A stretch of DNA of 64,000 nucleotides from Salvelinus alpinus. Lineage: Eukaryota > Chordata > Actinopteri > Salmoniformes > Salmonidae. Shown one piece after another: positions 36,871 through 49,788 of the stretch (positions within the stretch are counted from its first letter, which is position 1; each line of letters begins with the position of its first letter). Location: contig NC_092092.1 of NCBI RefSeq assembly GCF_045679555.1, positions 17,684,969 through 17,748,968 of the forward strand, written 5' to 3'. A program made the translations under genes and the position numbers. Under the pieces are notes generated by a model, which did no database searches, had not been told where the DNA came from, and saw nothing but the letters and a program-made list of their open reading frames with translations.

Positions 36871-39080
36871 ATAAGAGCTCATTTGTATGGGATGACTAAG
36901 GAGCAGAAGTCAGTCATGGTCTGTTGAAGCAAACAGGTCTATTAATCACTCTAATATACGTATTAATCCAATGTCCGTTATAGTGTTGTCCAAATCAACT
37001 ATGTGCTTCCAGACCAACGGGCCCAAGTTCTTTCATGGCTGAAGGTTTTGGCCAGCAGCCTGTTTTGCGCTGCATTCTTTACCAACTGAATCCTGACCCA
37101 GACATGTCAGCTATTGTTCTACTTTTCCCTTCTCAATAACATATCGGTATTATAACACATAATGTTTGGAAACTATTTAGGAATGTAATGGGAACAACCA
37201 ACAACGATTAGGCCTACAAATCATGAATCATTCTCCCCTGATAACAGGGTGAGAGAAACAAAAGATCTGGGAGAAGGAAAAGAAGGGAAAAGGGCCGTGG
37301 CGTTTCATATGGCCAATGTTTTCTCATGCCAGAATAGCATGTAAGCCGACGTTATTACATTTGGGTCCTCTGGTCCGGATTGGCAGGGCCGTCTTCATCC
37401 TTACATATAAATCATTTATGAAACCTGACATTAACAGGTGTGGGGTGAGTTCCTGCGGTGAGGTGCCCCCACAGCGTATTTACTGTTAAACACTCCATTC
37501 CCTTCCTACCCAGCGACCTCATTTGAACTCCACAGTGAGTCAAAAAAAGTGAATGGGTAAGTCCTCAGTGGGCACAAAGTGGTTGAATCAACAGTTTCCA
37601 CGTAATTTTGATGAAATTATGTTGAACCAATGTGGAATAGACATTGAATTGACGTCTGCGCCCAGTGGATTGGCCTAATACTTCAACTTGTTCAATGAGA
37701 AGACAGATTTTTGCTCTACTGAACATAACCCTACTGAATTTCGGGGTAGTGGGGTGGTTGACTGGAAACTATTCACTATTTTCTGTTCAGTAAATACCTC
37801 TGCTTCCATGGAGCTTGAAATCCAGCAGTCCTACCCTATCTGCTTCTGTCAGTTTGGCGTCAAATGGCATGTTGGAAGACCAGACCTTCAAATAGTATGT
37901 GTTGTCTTTCAAATACTTTATATGTGCTTGATTGAACCTGTCTGGCTTCTGTTTGGCTGCGTTTACCCAGACAGCCCAATTCTGATATTTTTTCCCTAAT
38001 TGGTCTTTTGACCAATCAGATAAGCTCTGAAACGATCTGATGTGAAAATATCTGATGTGATTGGTTAAAAGACCAATTAGTGTGTAACCATAGCCTTTGC
38101 TTTATGCATGGCACTCTCCACCTCCCAGGTGTTTTGTGTGTCTTCTTCTGTTGTCCCTCTGCCACCATGGTTACATGACCTAATATTTCTGTTTTTACTG
38201 GAATCCAAGAAGAAGGAGTCTGAAATGGGCACGAATCTGCGTGCAGTAATGTTTAGAGAGAATGGTAGTTTATTGATGTCAGTGAGCAGTAGCCTAGGCC
38301 AATGGTTCTGGTTCTGGTTCTGGGCTGTTTTGTTTTGTTTTGAGCTCGCCTGTAGCATCTCAAACAGTAGGAGATCATTATAAACAGCTGTGGGAAAAAT
38401 TGTCATAGCTTCAATTAAGTCATATTTAATTTGGTCCCTGGCCACACGCACTCATGTGCAAAACATGTCAATACCCATTTTTTTTGTGTGTGTGTGAAAA
38501 AAATGGCATTGTTTCCTTAATAAAGTCCTATTTTCATGGATCCTATATTCTTCTTCTTATTACTCTTCAATTTCTTTTTGTTCTTCTTCTTCTCACTGGT
38601 TTTGGATATTATGACTGTAGAGTCAAAGGAAGTATGTCTACATTCCTTAGTTAATAGTAGCTGACGTTAAGATTATTATTCATCAGTTTAATAATTTGTT
38701 TTGAATAAAATTGTATGATTGTTTCTAACCAGACATTGCAATAATTATACATGATTTACAACAGTCCCTAAACAGAAACACATTCTAGTCGAGGACACCA
38801 CGAGACCTCCTCACAACGTTAGTATCTAGATCTATGGTTCCTGTTGGGCATTAGAGCAGAGCAGCAAACAGCAGGACTTTACATTGCACCGTGCTTGTCA
38901 AGTGTCAGTTTGCTGTGAGAAATATCTCAGTCTGGGGGTGGGCTTCTGTGAGACGCACAGACATACAGCCAGTGGGAAAGAGAGGAGACGCTTTATATAC
39001 CAGCAACTGTCACAGAAGAGTGTGAAGCTTTTACGACCATGCCAGTAGAATGGAGGGGGTAGAAGATCACCTTGAGGAGG
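36871..39080. other. Apparently low-repeat sequence without a supported gene
   Basis: Open frames are short and lack domains. A palindromic phrase ATTGGTCTTTTGACCAATCAGA...TGATTGGTTAAAAGACCAAT (about 37998-38080) forms an inverted repeat. 37566-37672 is a MITE (separate entry). Confidence 0.45.
37566..37672. mobile_element. Short MITE-like element (CAGTGGGCACA ends)
   Basis: Bounded by CAGTGGGCACAAAGTGG and GTCTGCGCCCAGTGG, inverse to each other. The interior GTTGAATCAACAGTTTCCACG is related to the element at 24713-24953. Confidence 0.55.
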
Positions 39081-39094
39081 GAAGAAGCGGATGG

Positions 39095-39330
39095 AAGTGT
39101 GGTCCTTGGTCCTGGAAGATACTGGGTTCTGGAAGTGTGGTTCTGGATTCTGGAAGTGTGAACCCAGGTTTTGGAAGGTCCTGGGTTCTGGAAGTGTGAT
39201 CCTGGGTTCTGGAAGTGCAGTTCTGGAAGCCTTGTCCTGGGTTCTGGAAGTGTGATCCTGGGTTCTGGAAGGCCCTGGGTTCTGGAAGTGTGTTTCTGAG
39301 TTCTGGAGATACTGGGTTCTGAAACCCTGA
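39095..39330. repeat. Short minisatellite (GGGTTCTGGAAGTGTG units)
   Basis: About ten imperfect units of 16-24 bp built on CCTGGGTTCTGGAAGTGTG. The minus-strand ORF over it is a by-product of the repeat. Confidence 0.8.
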
Positions 39331-40234
39331 TAACCCCTGAATAATGGAACAAAGTCTTGAGAGAGCTTTAAAATACTTACTGGGAGTTGGTAGCTAACTA
39401 ATACAGCTCCAATTAGCTCTGCTTATCCTGTTCTATTGGAGCCTTCAGAGAATATACAGTACTATGGCCTCACATGTAGCTATTTGCCAATATCAGATTC
39501 ACCACCAGTGGAGGGCCAATAGAATAAATACTAGTTGAATAAATCAGAAGTGAACTAGAGGCTCTTTTGTCAGTAGGGGGGAAGTCTAGTGTTACTTCAG
39601 TATGCATACATTAGTCCTCCTGCAGAGTCCCATGCCCGGGTTTTTATTTTTCCATCATATTTTTGGGAGTGTTTTTAGAGCCAGACCTGAAGCTCCGATA
39701 GTGACACACATGGGACAGTGACACACTGTTTGTGGTTTTCCTTGTCTCTTCTTCCTTGCTCCTCCACTGTGCACGTCAAACTAAAGGACATTTCATGTGA
39801 ACTAAAAAGAGTCTATTATCTCAACGTGCACCTTGATTGAGATTTGGAGTGTTCTTTCTCAGATATGGTCCTGTGAAAGACTAACGTCCTGCCCAAGTGG
39901 TGTACTTGTACATCAAGCTGCCTCACACTACAGAAACAGGAGATCCTGTTTTTAGGCCATTTTATAGGCCACGTTTACTTTCTCAGATATGAGTAAGATC
40001 TGATTCATTCTCTCAGCTCTCAGCTTGCATTAGTGTCTGAAACAATCCCATTTCCACTCACAGTGCCTTTTATAGCTCTTGATTGTCATGTAAATCCCCT
40101 TTACAAGAAATGCTGGTGGAATTTCAATGAACAATGTTAACATGGAGTGTAGCCAGTCCAGTTACTAAGCTTGAAATCACATGAGTAACACAAGTTACAG
40201 TAACTTATAAAGATTATATTGACTATATTTCTTA
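39331..40234. other. No feature recognised
   Basis: No gene or repeat could be supported. Confidence 0.4.
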
Positions 40235-42865
40235 TAGGGGGGGTGTAATGTCCATAGTGGGAGTAGAAGGGGGGGGGCAGCAGGAGAAAGAATGTCCATA
40301 GGGGCAGTAGATAGGTGGGAGGGGGGATGTCCATAGGGGCAGTAGAAGGGGGGGGGGGGGCAGCAGGAGAAAGAATGTCCATAGGGGCAGTAGATAGGTG
40401 GGAGGGGGGATGTCCATAGGGGCAGTAGATAGGTGGGAGGGGGGATGTCCATAGGGGCAGTAGAAGGGGGGGGGGGGGGCAGCAGGAGAAAGAATGTCCA
40501 TAGGAGAAGTAGGTAGGTGAGAGGGGGGATGTCCATAGGGGCAGTAGGTAGGTGAGAGGGGGGATGTCCATAGGGGCAGTAGGTAGGTGAGAGGGGGGAT
40601 GTCCATAGGGGCAGTAGGTAGGTGAGAGGGGGGATGTCCATAGGGGCAGTAGGTAGGTGAGAGGGGGGGATGTCCATAGGGGCAGTAGGTAGGTAAGAGG
40701 GAGGATGTCCATAGGGGCAGTAGGTAGGTGAGAAGGGGGATGTCCATAGGGGCAGTAGGTAGGTAAGAGGGGGGATGTCCATAGGGGCAGTAGGTAGGTG
40801 AGAGGGGGGATGTCCATAGGGGAAGTGGGTGGGTGAGAGGGGGGATGTCCATAGGGGCAGTAGGTAGGTGAGAGGGGGGATGTCCATAGGGGCAGTAGAT
40901 AAGTGAGAGGGGGGATGTCCATAGGGGCAGTAGGTAGGTAAGAGGGGGGATGTCCATAGGGGCAGTAGGTAGGTAAGAGGGAGGATGTCCATAGGGGCAG
41001 TAGGTAGGTAAGAGGGGGGGTGTCCATAGGGGCAGTAGGTAGGTGAGATGGGGGATGTCCATAGGGGCAGTAGGTAGGTAAGAGGGGGGATGTCCATAGG
41101 GGCAGTAGGTAGGTGAGAAGGGGGATGTCCATAGGGGCAGTAGGTAGGTAAGAGGGGGGATGTCCATAGGGGCAGTAGGTAGGTGAGAGGGGGGGATGTC
41201 CATAGGGGCAGTAGGTAGGTAAGAGGGGGATGGCCATAGGGGCAGTAGGTAGGTGAGAGGGGGGATGTCCATAGGGGCAGTAGGTAGGTGAGAGGGGGGG
41301 ATGTCCATAGGGGCAGTAGGTAGGTAAGAGGGGGGATGTCCATAGGGGCAGTAGGTAGGTGAGAGGGGGGGATGTCCATAGGGGCAGTAGGTAGGTGAGA
41401 GGGGGGATGTCCATAGGGGCAGTAGGTAGGTGAGAAGGGGGATGTCCATAGGGGCAGTAGGTAGGTAAGAGGGGGGATGTCCATAGGGGCAGTAGGTAGG
41501 TAAGAGGGGGGATGTCCATAGGGGCAGTAGGTAGGTGAGAAGGGGGATGTCCATAGGGGCAGTAGGTAGGTGAGAAGGGGGATGTCCATAGGGGCAGTAG
41601 GTAGGTGAGAGGGGGGATGTCCATAGGGGCAGTAGGTAGGTGAGAAGGGGGATGTCCATAGGGGCAGTAGGTAGGTAAGAGGGGGGATGTCCATAGGGGC
41701 AGTAGGTAGGTGAGAGGGGGGATGTCCATAGAGGCAGTAGGTAGGTGAGAAGGGGGATGTCCATAGGGGCAGTAGGTAGGTGAGAGGGGGGATGTCCATA
41801 GGGGCAGTAGATAAGTGAGAGGGGGGATGTCCATAGGGGCAGTAGGTAGGTAAGAGGGGGGATGTCCATAGGGGCAGTAGGTAGGTGAGAGGGGCCATGT
41901 CCATAGGGGCAGTAGGTAGGTAAGAGGGGGATGTCCATAGGGGCAGTAGGTAGGTAAGAGGGGGGATGTCCATAGGGGCAGTAGGTAGGTAAGAGGGGGG
42001 ATGTCCATAGGGGCAGTAGGTAGGTAAGAGGGGGGGTGTCCATAGGGGCAGTAGGTAGGTGAGATGGGGGATGTCCATAGGGGCAGTAGGTAGGTAAGAG
42101 GGGGGATGTCCATAGGGGCAGTAGGTAGGTGAGAAGGGGGATGTCCATAGGGGCAGTAGGTAGGTAAGAGGGGGGATGTCCATAGGGGCAGTAGGTAGGT
42201 GAGAGGGGGGATGTCCGTAGGGGCAGTAGGTAGGTAAGAGGGGGGATGTCCATAGGGGCAGTAGGTAGGTAAGAGGGGGGATGTCCATAGGGGCAGTAGG
42301 TAGGTGAGAAGGGGGATGTCCATAGGGGCAGTAGGTAGGTAAGAGGGGGGATGTCCATAGGGGCAGTAGGTAGGTAAGAGGGGGGATGTCCATAGGGGCA
42401 GTAGGTAGGTGAGAGGGGGGGATGTCCATAGGGGCAGTAGGTAGGTAAGAGGGGGGATGTCCATAGGGGCAGTAGGTAGGTAAGAGGGGGGATGTCCATA
42501 GGGGCAGTAGGTAGGTGAGAGGGGGGGATGTCCATAGGGGCAGTAGGTAGGTGAGAGGGGGGATGTCCATAGGGGCAGTAGGTAGGTAAGAGGGGGGATG
42601 TCCATAGGGGCAGTAGGTAGGTAAGAGGGGGGATGTCCATAGGGGCAGTAGGTAGGTGAGAGGGGGGATGTCCATAGGGGCAGTAGGTAGGTAAGAGGGG
42701 GGATGTCCATAGTGGCAGTAGGTAGGTGAGAAGGGGGATGTCCATAGGGGCAGTAGGTAGGTAAGAGGGGGGATGTCCATAGGGGCAGTAGGTAGGTGAG
42801 AGGGGGGATGTCCATAGGGGCAGTAGGTAGGTGAGAAGGGGGATGTCCATAGGGGCAGTAGCAGG
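40235..42865. repeat. 35-bp G-rich minisatellite, about 70 units
   Basis: The unit is 35 bp, containing GATGTCCATAGGGGCAGTAG then GTAGGTGAGAGGGGG. From about 40500 to 42855 it is very regular (about 67 units), with variants GTAAG/GTGAG and AGAAGG/AGAGGG. At 40235-40500 units are degenerate and mixed with a CAGCAGGAGAAAGAATG spacer and G runs up to 14. Because 35 is not a multiple of three, all three minus-strand frames read the same 35-residue cycle, giving three overlapping false ORFs of 861-892 residues. Confidence 0.97.
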
Positions 42866-42886
42866 GGGAGGGGGAGCGGGTAGCTG

Positions 42887-43795
42887 ACTAGTAGTGGCTA
42901 TTCAGCAGCCTGATGGTCTGAGGGTAGAAGCTATTGGCCAGTCTTTCAGTTTTTACCATCATGCTCTTGTACTGCCCGCGTCTAAGTGATTGAAGTGGGG
43001 AGAACAGGGCATGGCTTGGGTGGCTGGGGTCCCTTATGATCTTCTTGGCCTTCCTGCGACAACTGGTGTTGTAGGTGTCCTGTAGGGCAGGCAGTGTGCA
43101 CCCAATCACCCTCTGAAGAGCCTTGCTGTCCACGGCGATGGAGTTGCCGTACCAGGCTGTGATGCACCCTGACAATATGCTCTCGATCGTTCTTCTGTGG
43201 AACGCAGTGAGGGCCCCCTGGCACAGGCCACATTTCTTCAGCATCCTGAGGTTGAAGAGTCGGTGTACTGCCCTCTTCACAACGGTGTACGTGTGGTTAG
43301 ACCATTTCAGCTTCTCTGAGATGTGTACGCCGAGGTATTTGAAGTTATTGACCATCTCCTTGGCGGCCACGCCACATGACGAGGATCGGTCATGCTCAGC
43401 CTGAAGTCCACAATCAGCTCCTTTGTTTTGCTAAAGTTGAGGGAGAGGTTGTTTACCTGGCACCATGCTGTCAGAGTGCCTACCTCCTCCCTCTAGGTTG
43501 TCTCATTGTTGGTGGTGATCAGGCCTACTACTGTCGTGTCGTCAGTGAACTTGATGATGGAGTTGAAACTGTGAGAGGCCACATAGTCGTGGGTATACAG
43601 AGAATACAGGAGGGTTGTGAGGACGCACCCTTGTGGGGCCCACGTGTTGAGGATCAGTGTCGAGGAGGTAATGTTGCCTACCTTCACCACCTGGGGGCGG
43701 CCCGTCATGAAGTCCAGGACCCAGTTGCATAGGGAGGAGTTGCGACCCAGGGCTTTGGGCTTTGTAAAGAGCTTATAGGGCACTATGGTATTGAT
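42887..43795 (-). mobile_element. Rex1/L2-type LINE, 3' part of ORF2, dead
   Basis: Minus-strand frames give the reverse transcriptase YADD-like region as IIKFTDDTTVVGLI (43493-43783) and then a 160-residue C-terminal part (42888-43370: KYLGVHISEKLKWSNHTYTV, ESILSGCITAWYGN, SHALFSPLQSLRRG). It stops with LLNSHY about 25 bp before the minisatellite. A frameshift separates the two pieces. Confidence 0.82.
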
Positions 43796-44488
<693 letters not shown>

Positions 44489-44535
44489 CCTCTGCTTCCC
44501 CACAACAGACACACTCCTACCAGGAACCATTTCAA

Positions 44536-45690
44536 ATCAAAGATTATTTGTCACGTGCGCCGAATACAACAGGTGTAGACCTTACAGTGAAATGCTTACT
44601 TACAGGCTCTAACCAATAGTGCAAAAAAGGTATTAGGTGAATAATAGGTGGGTAAAGAAATAAAACAACAGTAAAAAGACAGGCTATATACAGTAGTAGC
44701 GAGGCAATAAAAGTAGCGAGCCTTTCATACAGACACCGGTTTGTCAGGCTGATTGAGGTAGTATGTACATGTAGGTATGGTTAAAGTGACTATGCATATA
44801 TGATGAACAGAGAGTAGCAGTAGCGTAAAGAGGGGTTGGCAGGTGGTGGGTGGCGGGACACAATGCAGATAGCCCGATTAGCCAATGTGCGGGAGCACTG
44901 GTTGGTCGGCCCAATTGAGGTAGTATGTACATATGCACATGAATGTATAGTTAAAGTGACTGTGCATATATGATAAACAGAGAGTAGCAGCAGCGTAAAA
45001 GAGGGGTTGGGGGGGGGAACACAATGCAAATAGTCCGGGTAGCCATTTGATTACCTGTTCAGGAGTCTTATGGCTTGGGGGTAAAAACTGTTGAGAAGCC
45101 TTTTTGTCCTAGACTTGGCACTCCGGTACCGCTTGCCATGCGGTAGTAGAGAGAACAGTCTATGACTGGGGTGGTTGGGGTCTTTGACAATTTTTAGGGC
45201 CTTCCTCTGACACCGCCTGGTATAGAGGTCCTGGTTGGCAGGAAGCTTGGCCCCAGTGATGTACTGGGCCGTACGCATTACCCTCTGTAGTGCCTTGCGG
45301 TTGGAGGCCGAGCAATTGCCGTACCAGGCAGTGATGCAACCAGTCAGGATGCTCTCAATGTTGCAGCTGTAGAACCTTTTGAGGATCTCAGGACCCATGC
45401 CAAATCTTTTTAGTTTCCCGAGGGGGAATATGCTTTGTCGTGCCCTCATCACGACTGTCTTGGTGTGTTTGGACCATTCTAGTTTGTTGTTGATGTGGAC
45501 ACCAAGGAACTTGAAGCTCTCAACCTGCTCCACTACAGCCCCGTCGATGAGAATGGGGGCGTGCTTGGTCCTCCTTTTCCTGTAGTCCACAATCATCTCC
45601 TTAGTCTTGGTTATGTTGAGGGATAGATTGTTATTCTGGCACCACCCGGCCAGGTCTCTGACCTTCTCCCTATAGGCTCCCTATTTCAAG
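44536..45690 (-). mobile_element. Rex1/L2-type LINE, 3' end
   Basis: The minus strand encodes the last 181 residues of ORF2 in one open frame (45051-45596), preceded by frame-disrupted sequence to about 45690. The 3' UTR runs to 44536 (TTGTCACGTGCGCCGAATAC, TTACAGTGAAATGCTTACTT). In the UTR two related units (about 44755-44905 and 44915-45045) repeat TAGTATGTACAT, TTAAAGTGACT and AACAGAGAGTAGCAG. Confidence 0.85.
45051..45596 (-). pseudogene. LINE ORF2 C-terminal segment, open
   Basis: Reads MIVDYRKRRTKHAPILIDG, FKFLGVHINNKLEWSKHT, ESILTGCITAWYGNCSA, RRCQRKALKIVKDPNHPSHR and ends IRLLNR. It corresponds to the region after the catalytic motifs in jockey-superfamily (CR1/L2/Rex1) ORF2. The reverse transcriptase core is missing, so no functional protein. 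Confidence 0.85.
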
Positions 45691-46335
45691 TCTCCCTATA
45701 GGAGCCCTATAGGCTCCTCCCTATTTCAGGTCTCCACCACCACCCACGTCTGAGGCAGCCAGCAGCCAATACATATTTTCTGAGTGAAAATACGATATGT
45801 GATGGAGGATGCTGCATACTTCGTTAATACCACAAAAGATTAAAGACATAAAAAGCATTTAAAGGAAAACAAAGGAGGGGGTGATTATGATGATAGCTCT
45901 GGCTTGGCTTGCCTAGAAAATAGCAGGCTCCTCATTGTTGCCATGTTCAATATTTGACCTACATTCTTTGTTGTGGGAGAGATAAATCTAAATCACATTC
46001 TTTGTTGTAGCACACATCTCTAGCTACATCTGTAACGTCTGGTTTTATTTTGTGCAAGGCTGGGGCAAGGTCAACGCTCCAGTTCTGATTTAAGGAGGCT
46101 GGGGCTGAGATTCCCCATTTCACACCAAAGCTGTCAAACCCAGAGACCCTCAGGGAAGACAAGAAACACTGTAACACTCTGTAGCCAATATCGGTTTTTG
46201 CGGTTTGTACATATTATGCTGGGTTACTTGAAAATGTGTATGTAAGATATGTGTGAAAAATGGCACCAGAATTAATACAAGCCCATCAGCAAGGAAGGGA
46301 GTCATTTGATCCAAGTGTGCTTTTACCTTTCTAGG
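45691..46335. other. No feature recognised
   Basis: Contains a small duplication around CTCCCTATTTCAAGTCTCC (45680-45735). No gene supported. Confidence 0.4.
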
Positions 46336-46405
46336 CCAGCAGCTTTATCTCAGTGGGCTAACAAAGTATTTTGATGGTATGTAGAAGATCCGGGTTTCAA
46401 ACCTT
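46336..46405 (+). repeat. tRNA-derived SINE head
   Basis: GCTTTATCTCAGTGGGCTAAC resembles a tRNA A box and GGGTTTCAAACC a B box, about 50 bp apart. A related inverted copy is at 60885-60960 (TAGCTCAGTGGGCTAAC). A tRNA gene is unlikely because the acceptor stem is not closed. Confidence 0.5.
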
Positions 46406-46815
<410 letters not shown>

Positions 46816-47190
46816 CCTCTTCTCTGAAAGCAATGAATCTGCTGACTCCATGCCCCACCAACGGTTGGCAGTCCGACAGGACTAGGGATATTTTCCCAAT
46901 GACTAGTGGGACTCATGCCTCCAAAATTAACGACTTCTTTTATTTCAGTTGACAGGCCCACTTCTCCAGTAACGCACCTCTTTTGGCCCGCAGGAACTCT
47001 GTTTACTTTGTTCTGCAAACCAGCGCTAGTTGAGTTAGAGTCAGTGTTAATTCATTAAGCATAGTGTAGCAGAGTTAGGGACATTAGCACAAAATCGTGA
47101 TTCTAATAGAGAGATTCTGGGAAAACAAAATGAATCCATGCCATGCTTCCCAGACATAGAGTTTAATTGATTGTTTAATTCTTGCAGTGC

Positions 47191-47518
47191 TGTCACGCCC
47201 TGACCATAGAGAGCTGCTTATTCTCTCTGTTGGGTGGGGCGTGACAGTGACTAGGGTGAATAATGATCTATGTTGGCCTGGTATGGTTCCCAATCAGAGG
47301 CAGCTGTTTATTGTTGTCTCTGATTGGGGATCATATTTAGGCAGCCATTTCCCCATTGTGCTTTGTGAGATCTTGACTATGTATAGTTGCCTGTTAGCAC
47401 TATTGTTAGCTTCACATTTCGGTTTGAGATTTATTGTTTTTGTTTTGCTGTGTAATAAAAAAGATGTGGAACCCAGATCCTGCTGCGCTTTGGTCCACTC
47501 ATTATAACGATCATGACA
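47191..47518 (+). repeat. Solo LTR (328 bp) of the same LTR family type
   Basis: Begins TGTCACGCCCTGACC and ends GATCATGACA, flanked by the perfect 5-bp duplication AGTGC (47186-47190 and 47519-47523). It has a hairpin at 47282-47335 followed by CATATTTAGG, AATAAA at 47454-47459, and an ATG at 47464. From that ATG an 18-codon frame reads MWNPDPAALWSTHYNDHD and exits the LTR in phase 1. It most likely arose by recombination between two LTRs, removing the internal region. Confidence 0.88.
47282..47335 (+). promoter_or_regulatory. U3 hairpin beside a TATA-like motif, solo LTR
   Basis: TATGGTTCCCAATCAGAG pairs with CTCTGATTGGGGATCATA with two G-T wobbles. CATATTTAGG overlaps the end of the right arm. 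Confidence 0.75.
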
Positions 47519-47574
47519 AGTGCAGTTTGATGTAATCCACGTTTTTTTGTTGGCATGCTTGACTACGGGCTCGA

Positions 47575-47740
47575 TGCAGGGCTCGATTCAATCTTTTTTT
47601 GCTGAAGAGCTGCACTACAATGCAATATTAATTTAAAGATAATATTCCCGCATTAGCAGAGGCTGAATTCTCGGTAAACTCGCTATAGCGCTGAACTTTA
47701 GCAATACGGATTGAATAGAGCCCTAAGTGTCTGGACCTAG
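47575..47740. mobile_element. MITE-like element (GGGCTCTATTCAATC ends)
   Basis: Starts GGGCTCGATTCAATC and ends GATTGAATAGAGCCC, inverse to each other. A second copy is at 60007-60148. About 150 bp, non-coding. Confidence 0.7.
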
Positions 47741-48480
47741 GTTGGGTCTTTTGGGAGTGTATGGTAATAACCAGTAATAGCGCAAATATACACAACTGGG
47801 AGGTCACATACTTTTTTGGGTGCCTCAGGCGACCATAGATTATTGTATTTATCTGTAGGTATAATGTTAACATGGACTTTTTACATAAAGTAAATGAAAA
47901 AGACAAAATATGCTCTTTCATTTTGAATGGGATGTTGCCTATTCCTGATTTCCTGGCTAGTTTGCCTGGGGAAGCATGCACAGATGGTTGTGTGGAGGAG
48001 TCGTCATAATCTTGTTTGAGAGCAGTATACTTGCTGAGTTCTATTTTCTAAGGGAAAAAATGTTTTCCTCTATTTGGAATCCTCATATTTCCTTCCATGT
48101 TATGCTGTGAAGCATCAGCCACACACCAACTACATGTATTTATATCTTGACTGGCTCAGAGAAGAGATGAAGCAGGGAGGGAAGGGGAGGAGAGGAAGAG
48201 AGACAGCATGGAAAGGAGCAGCCGTGTGGCGAGTCGCGAAGAGAGATAGGAGATGGAAAGCGAGAGGGAAAGTGAGAAAGAAAGAGAGAGACAGAAAGGG
48301 AGGGAGGGAGGGAGAGAAAAAGAGAGGTGGCGAGCCTGGGGATAAGAGACTGGAGACAGGTAGGTATTTCACACCACTGTGTCTGAAGGAGAAGAACATC
48401 ACACAGGGCAGTTTTCCCTTTAAACCTGTTTGGATAAGAGGTTTCCCTTCCCTTTTTCTCCCTCAGTCAGTCTGGGGCCA
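47741..48480. other. No gene; purine-rich stretch at about 48170-48360
   Basis: The GA-rich tract (GGGAGGGAGGGAGGGAGAG) explains the basic ORF here. There is no homology or splice support. Confidence 0.45.
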
Positions 48481-48496
48481 GGGCTCTCTATGCGTC

Positions 48497-48603
48497 CAAC
48501 ATGGTACTCTATTCCCTATACTGTGCTCTACGTTTGACGAGGACCCATAGGGCTCTGGTCAAAAGTAGTGCACTATGTAGGGAATAGGGGTCCATTTGGG
48601 ACT
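48497..48603. repeat. Short palindromic repeat (AAAAGTAGTGCACTA type)
   Basis: TATTCCCTATACTGTGCTCTACGT pairs imperfectly with AGTAGTGCACTATGTAGGGAATA. Same family as 31985-32080. Confidence 0.6.
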
Positions 48604-48787
48604 TAGCCCATGGTTCTCTGCTCTTGCTGGCTGCTGTGTCTGTCTCCCTAGCCTGGGCATGTTTAGACTGACGTTGTGGTGCCAAGGCCCACATCCGTCT
48701 TACTGTAGCCGACCTAGCCAAATAGGACATGCACGCATGCACACCCACACACATACTCACACCTACACCCACAAACACACACACACA

Positions 48788-49168
48788 CAGGGTTGGGTAG
48801 GTTACGTTTCTAAATGTAATCTGTTACGGTTACTAGTGACTAGTGACTAGTGATCAATAATGTGATTTTTGGATTACCCAAACTCAGTAACGTAATCAGA
48901 TTACTTTCATTAACATTTGGTTAACTTTCTTCTGAAGACGCATTAGAAGAAGACAAAAAGGATCCATCAAAGACTCGCTCAGGTGGAACAAACTTAAACT
49001 TGTGCCTTTTTTCAATGCTGAATTGAATGTCATTAAGACATTTTTCGCAAGCATCCTTTCTGAATTTATAAGTAATCATCTAGTTTTTCAGAAGTATCTG
49101 CAATCTGATTACAATATTTTTCTACGGTAATGTAACTGATTGCAGTAATCAGTTACTCCCCAACCCTG
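48788..49168. mobile_element. hAT-like MITE (CAGGGTTGGG ends)
   Basis: CAGGGTTGGGTAGGTTAC at the left is inverse to CTCCCCAACCCTG at the right. The flanks CACACACA and TACACACA could be an 8-bp target duplication as made by hAT elements, although the left flank is itself a CA repeat. The interior is rich in GTAATC and GATTAC. Confidence 0.7.
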
Positions 49169-49199
49169 TACACACACTGACATGTCTGGAAACCGGCTC

Positions 49200-49677
49200 A
49201 GGGTTGTGGTTGAGGCTAAGGTTAGGGTCAAAATGAATGTAGACATGAAGCCAGGGTTAGGGTTGTGGTTGAGGCTAAGGTTAGGGTCAAAATGAATGTA
49301 GACATGAAGCCAGAGTTAGGGTTGTGGTTGAGGCTAAGGTTAGGGTCAAAATGAATGTAGACTTGAGCCAGGGTTAGGGTTGTGGTTGAGGCTAAGGTTA
49401 GGGTCAAAATGATTGTAGACATGAAGCTAGGGTTAGGGTTGTGATTGTGGTTGAGGCTAAGGTTAGGGTCAAAATGAATGTAGACTTGAAGCCAGGGTTA
49501 GGGTTGTGGTTGAGGCTAAGGTTAGGGTCAAAATGATTGTAGACATGAAGCTAGGGTTAGGGTTGTGATTGTGGTTGAGGCTAAGGTTAGGGTCAAAATG
49601 ATTGTAGACATGAAGCTAGGGTTAGGGTTGTGATTGTGGTTGAGGCTAAGGTTAGGGTCAAAATGATTGTAGACATG
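49200..49677. repeat. 59/65-bp satellite with TTAGGG-like motifs, left block
   Basis: Units of 59 bp (GGTTGTGGTTGAGGCTAAGG, TTAGGGTCAAAATG, GTAGACATGAAGC) alternate with 65-bp units carrying an extra GATTGT. The array is interrupted at 49678 by the LTR element and resumes at 52644. Confidence 0.95.
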
Positions 49678-49788
49678 TGTAACGGTCCTGACCTGTTTTA
49701 TGTTGTTTTTGTATGTGTTTAGGTCAGGGCATGTGTTTTGGGTGGGCAGTCTATGTTATCTGTTTCTATGTTGGTTGTGGTTGCCTGG

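Noticed and set aside
40137..42850. Three minus-strand ORFs of 861-892 residues
   Set aside because: They are the three frames of a 35-bp minisatellite without stop codons, and each reads the same 35-residue cycle. No start context, splice sites or domain.
48074..48550. 158-residue basic ORF
   Set aside because: Overlies a GA-rich low-complexity tract; no homology or exon signals.
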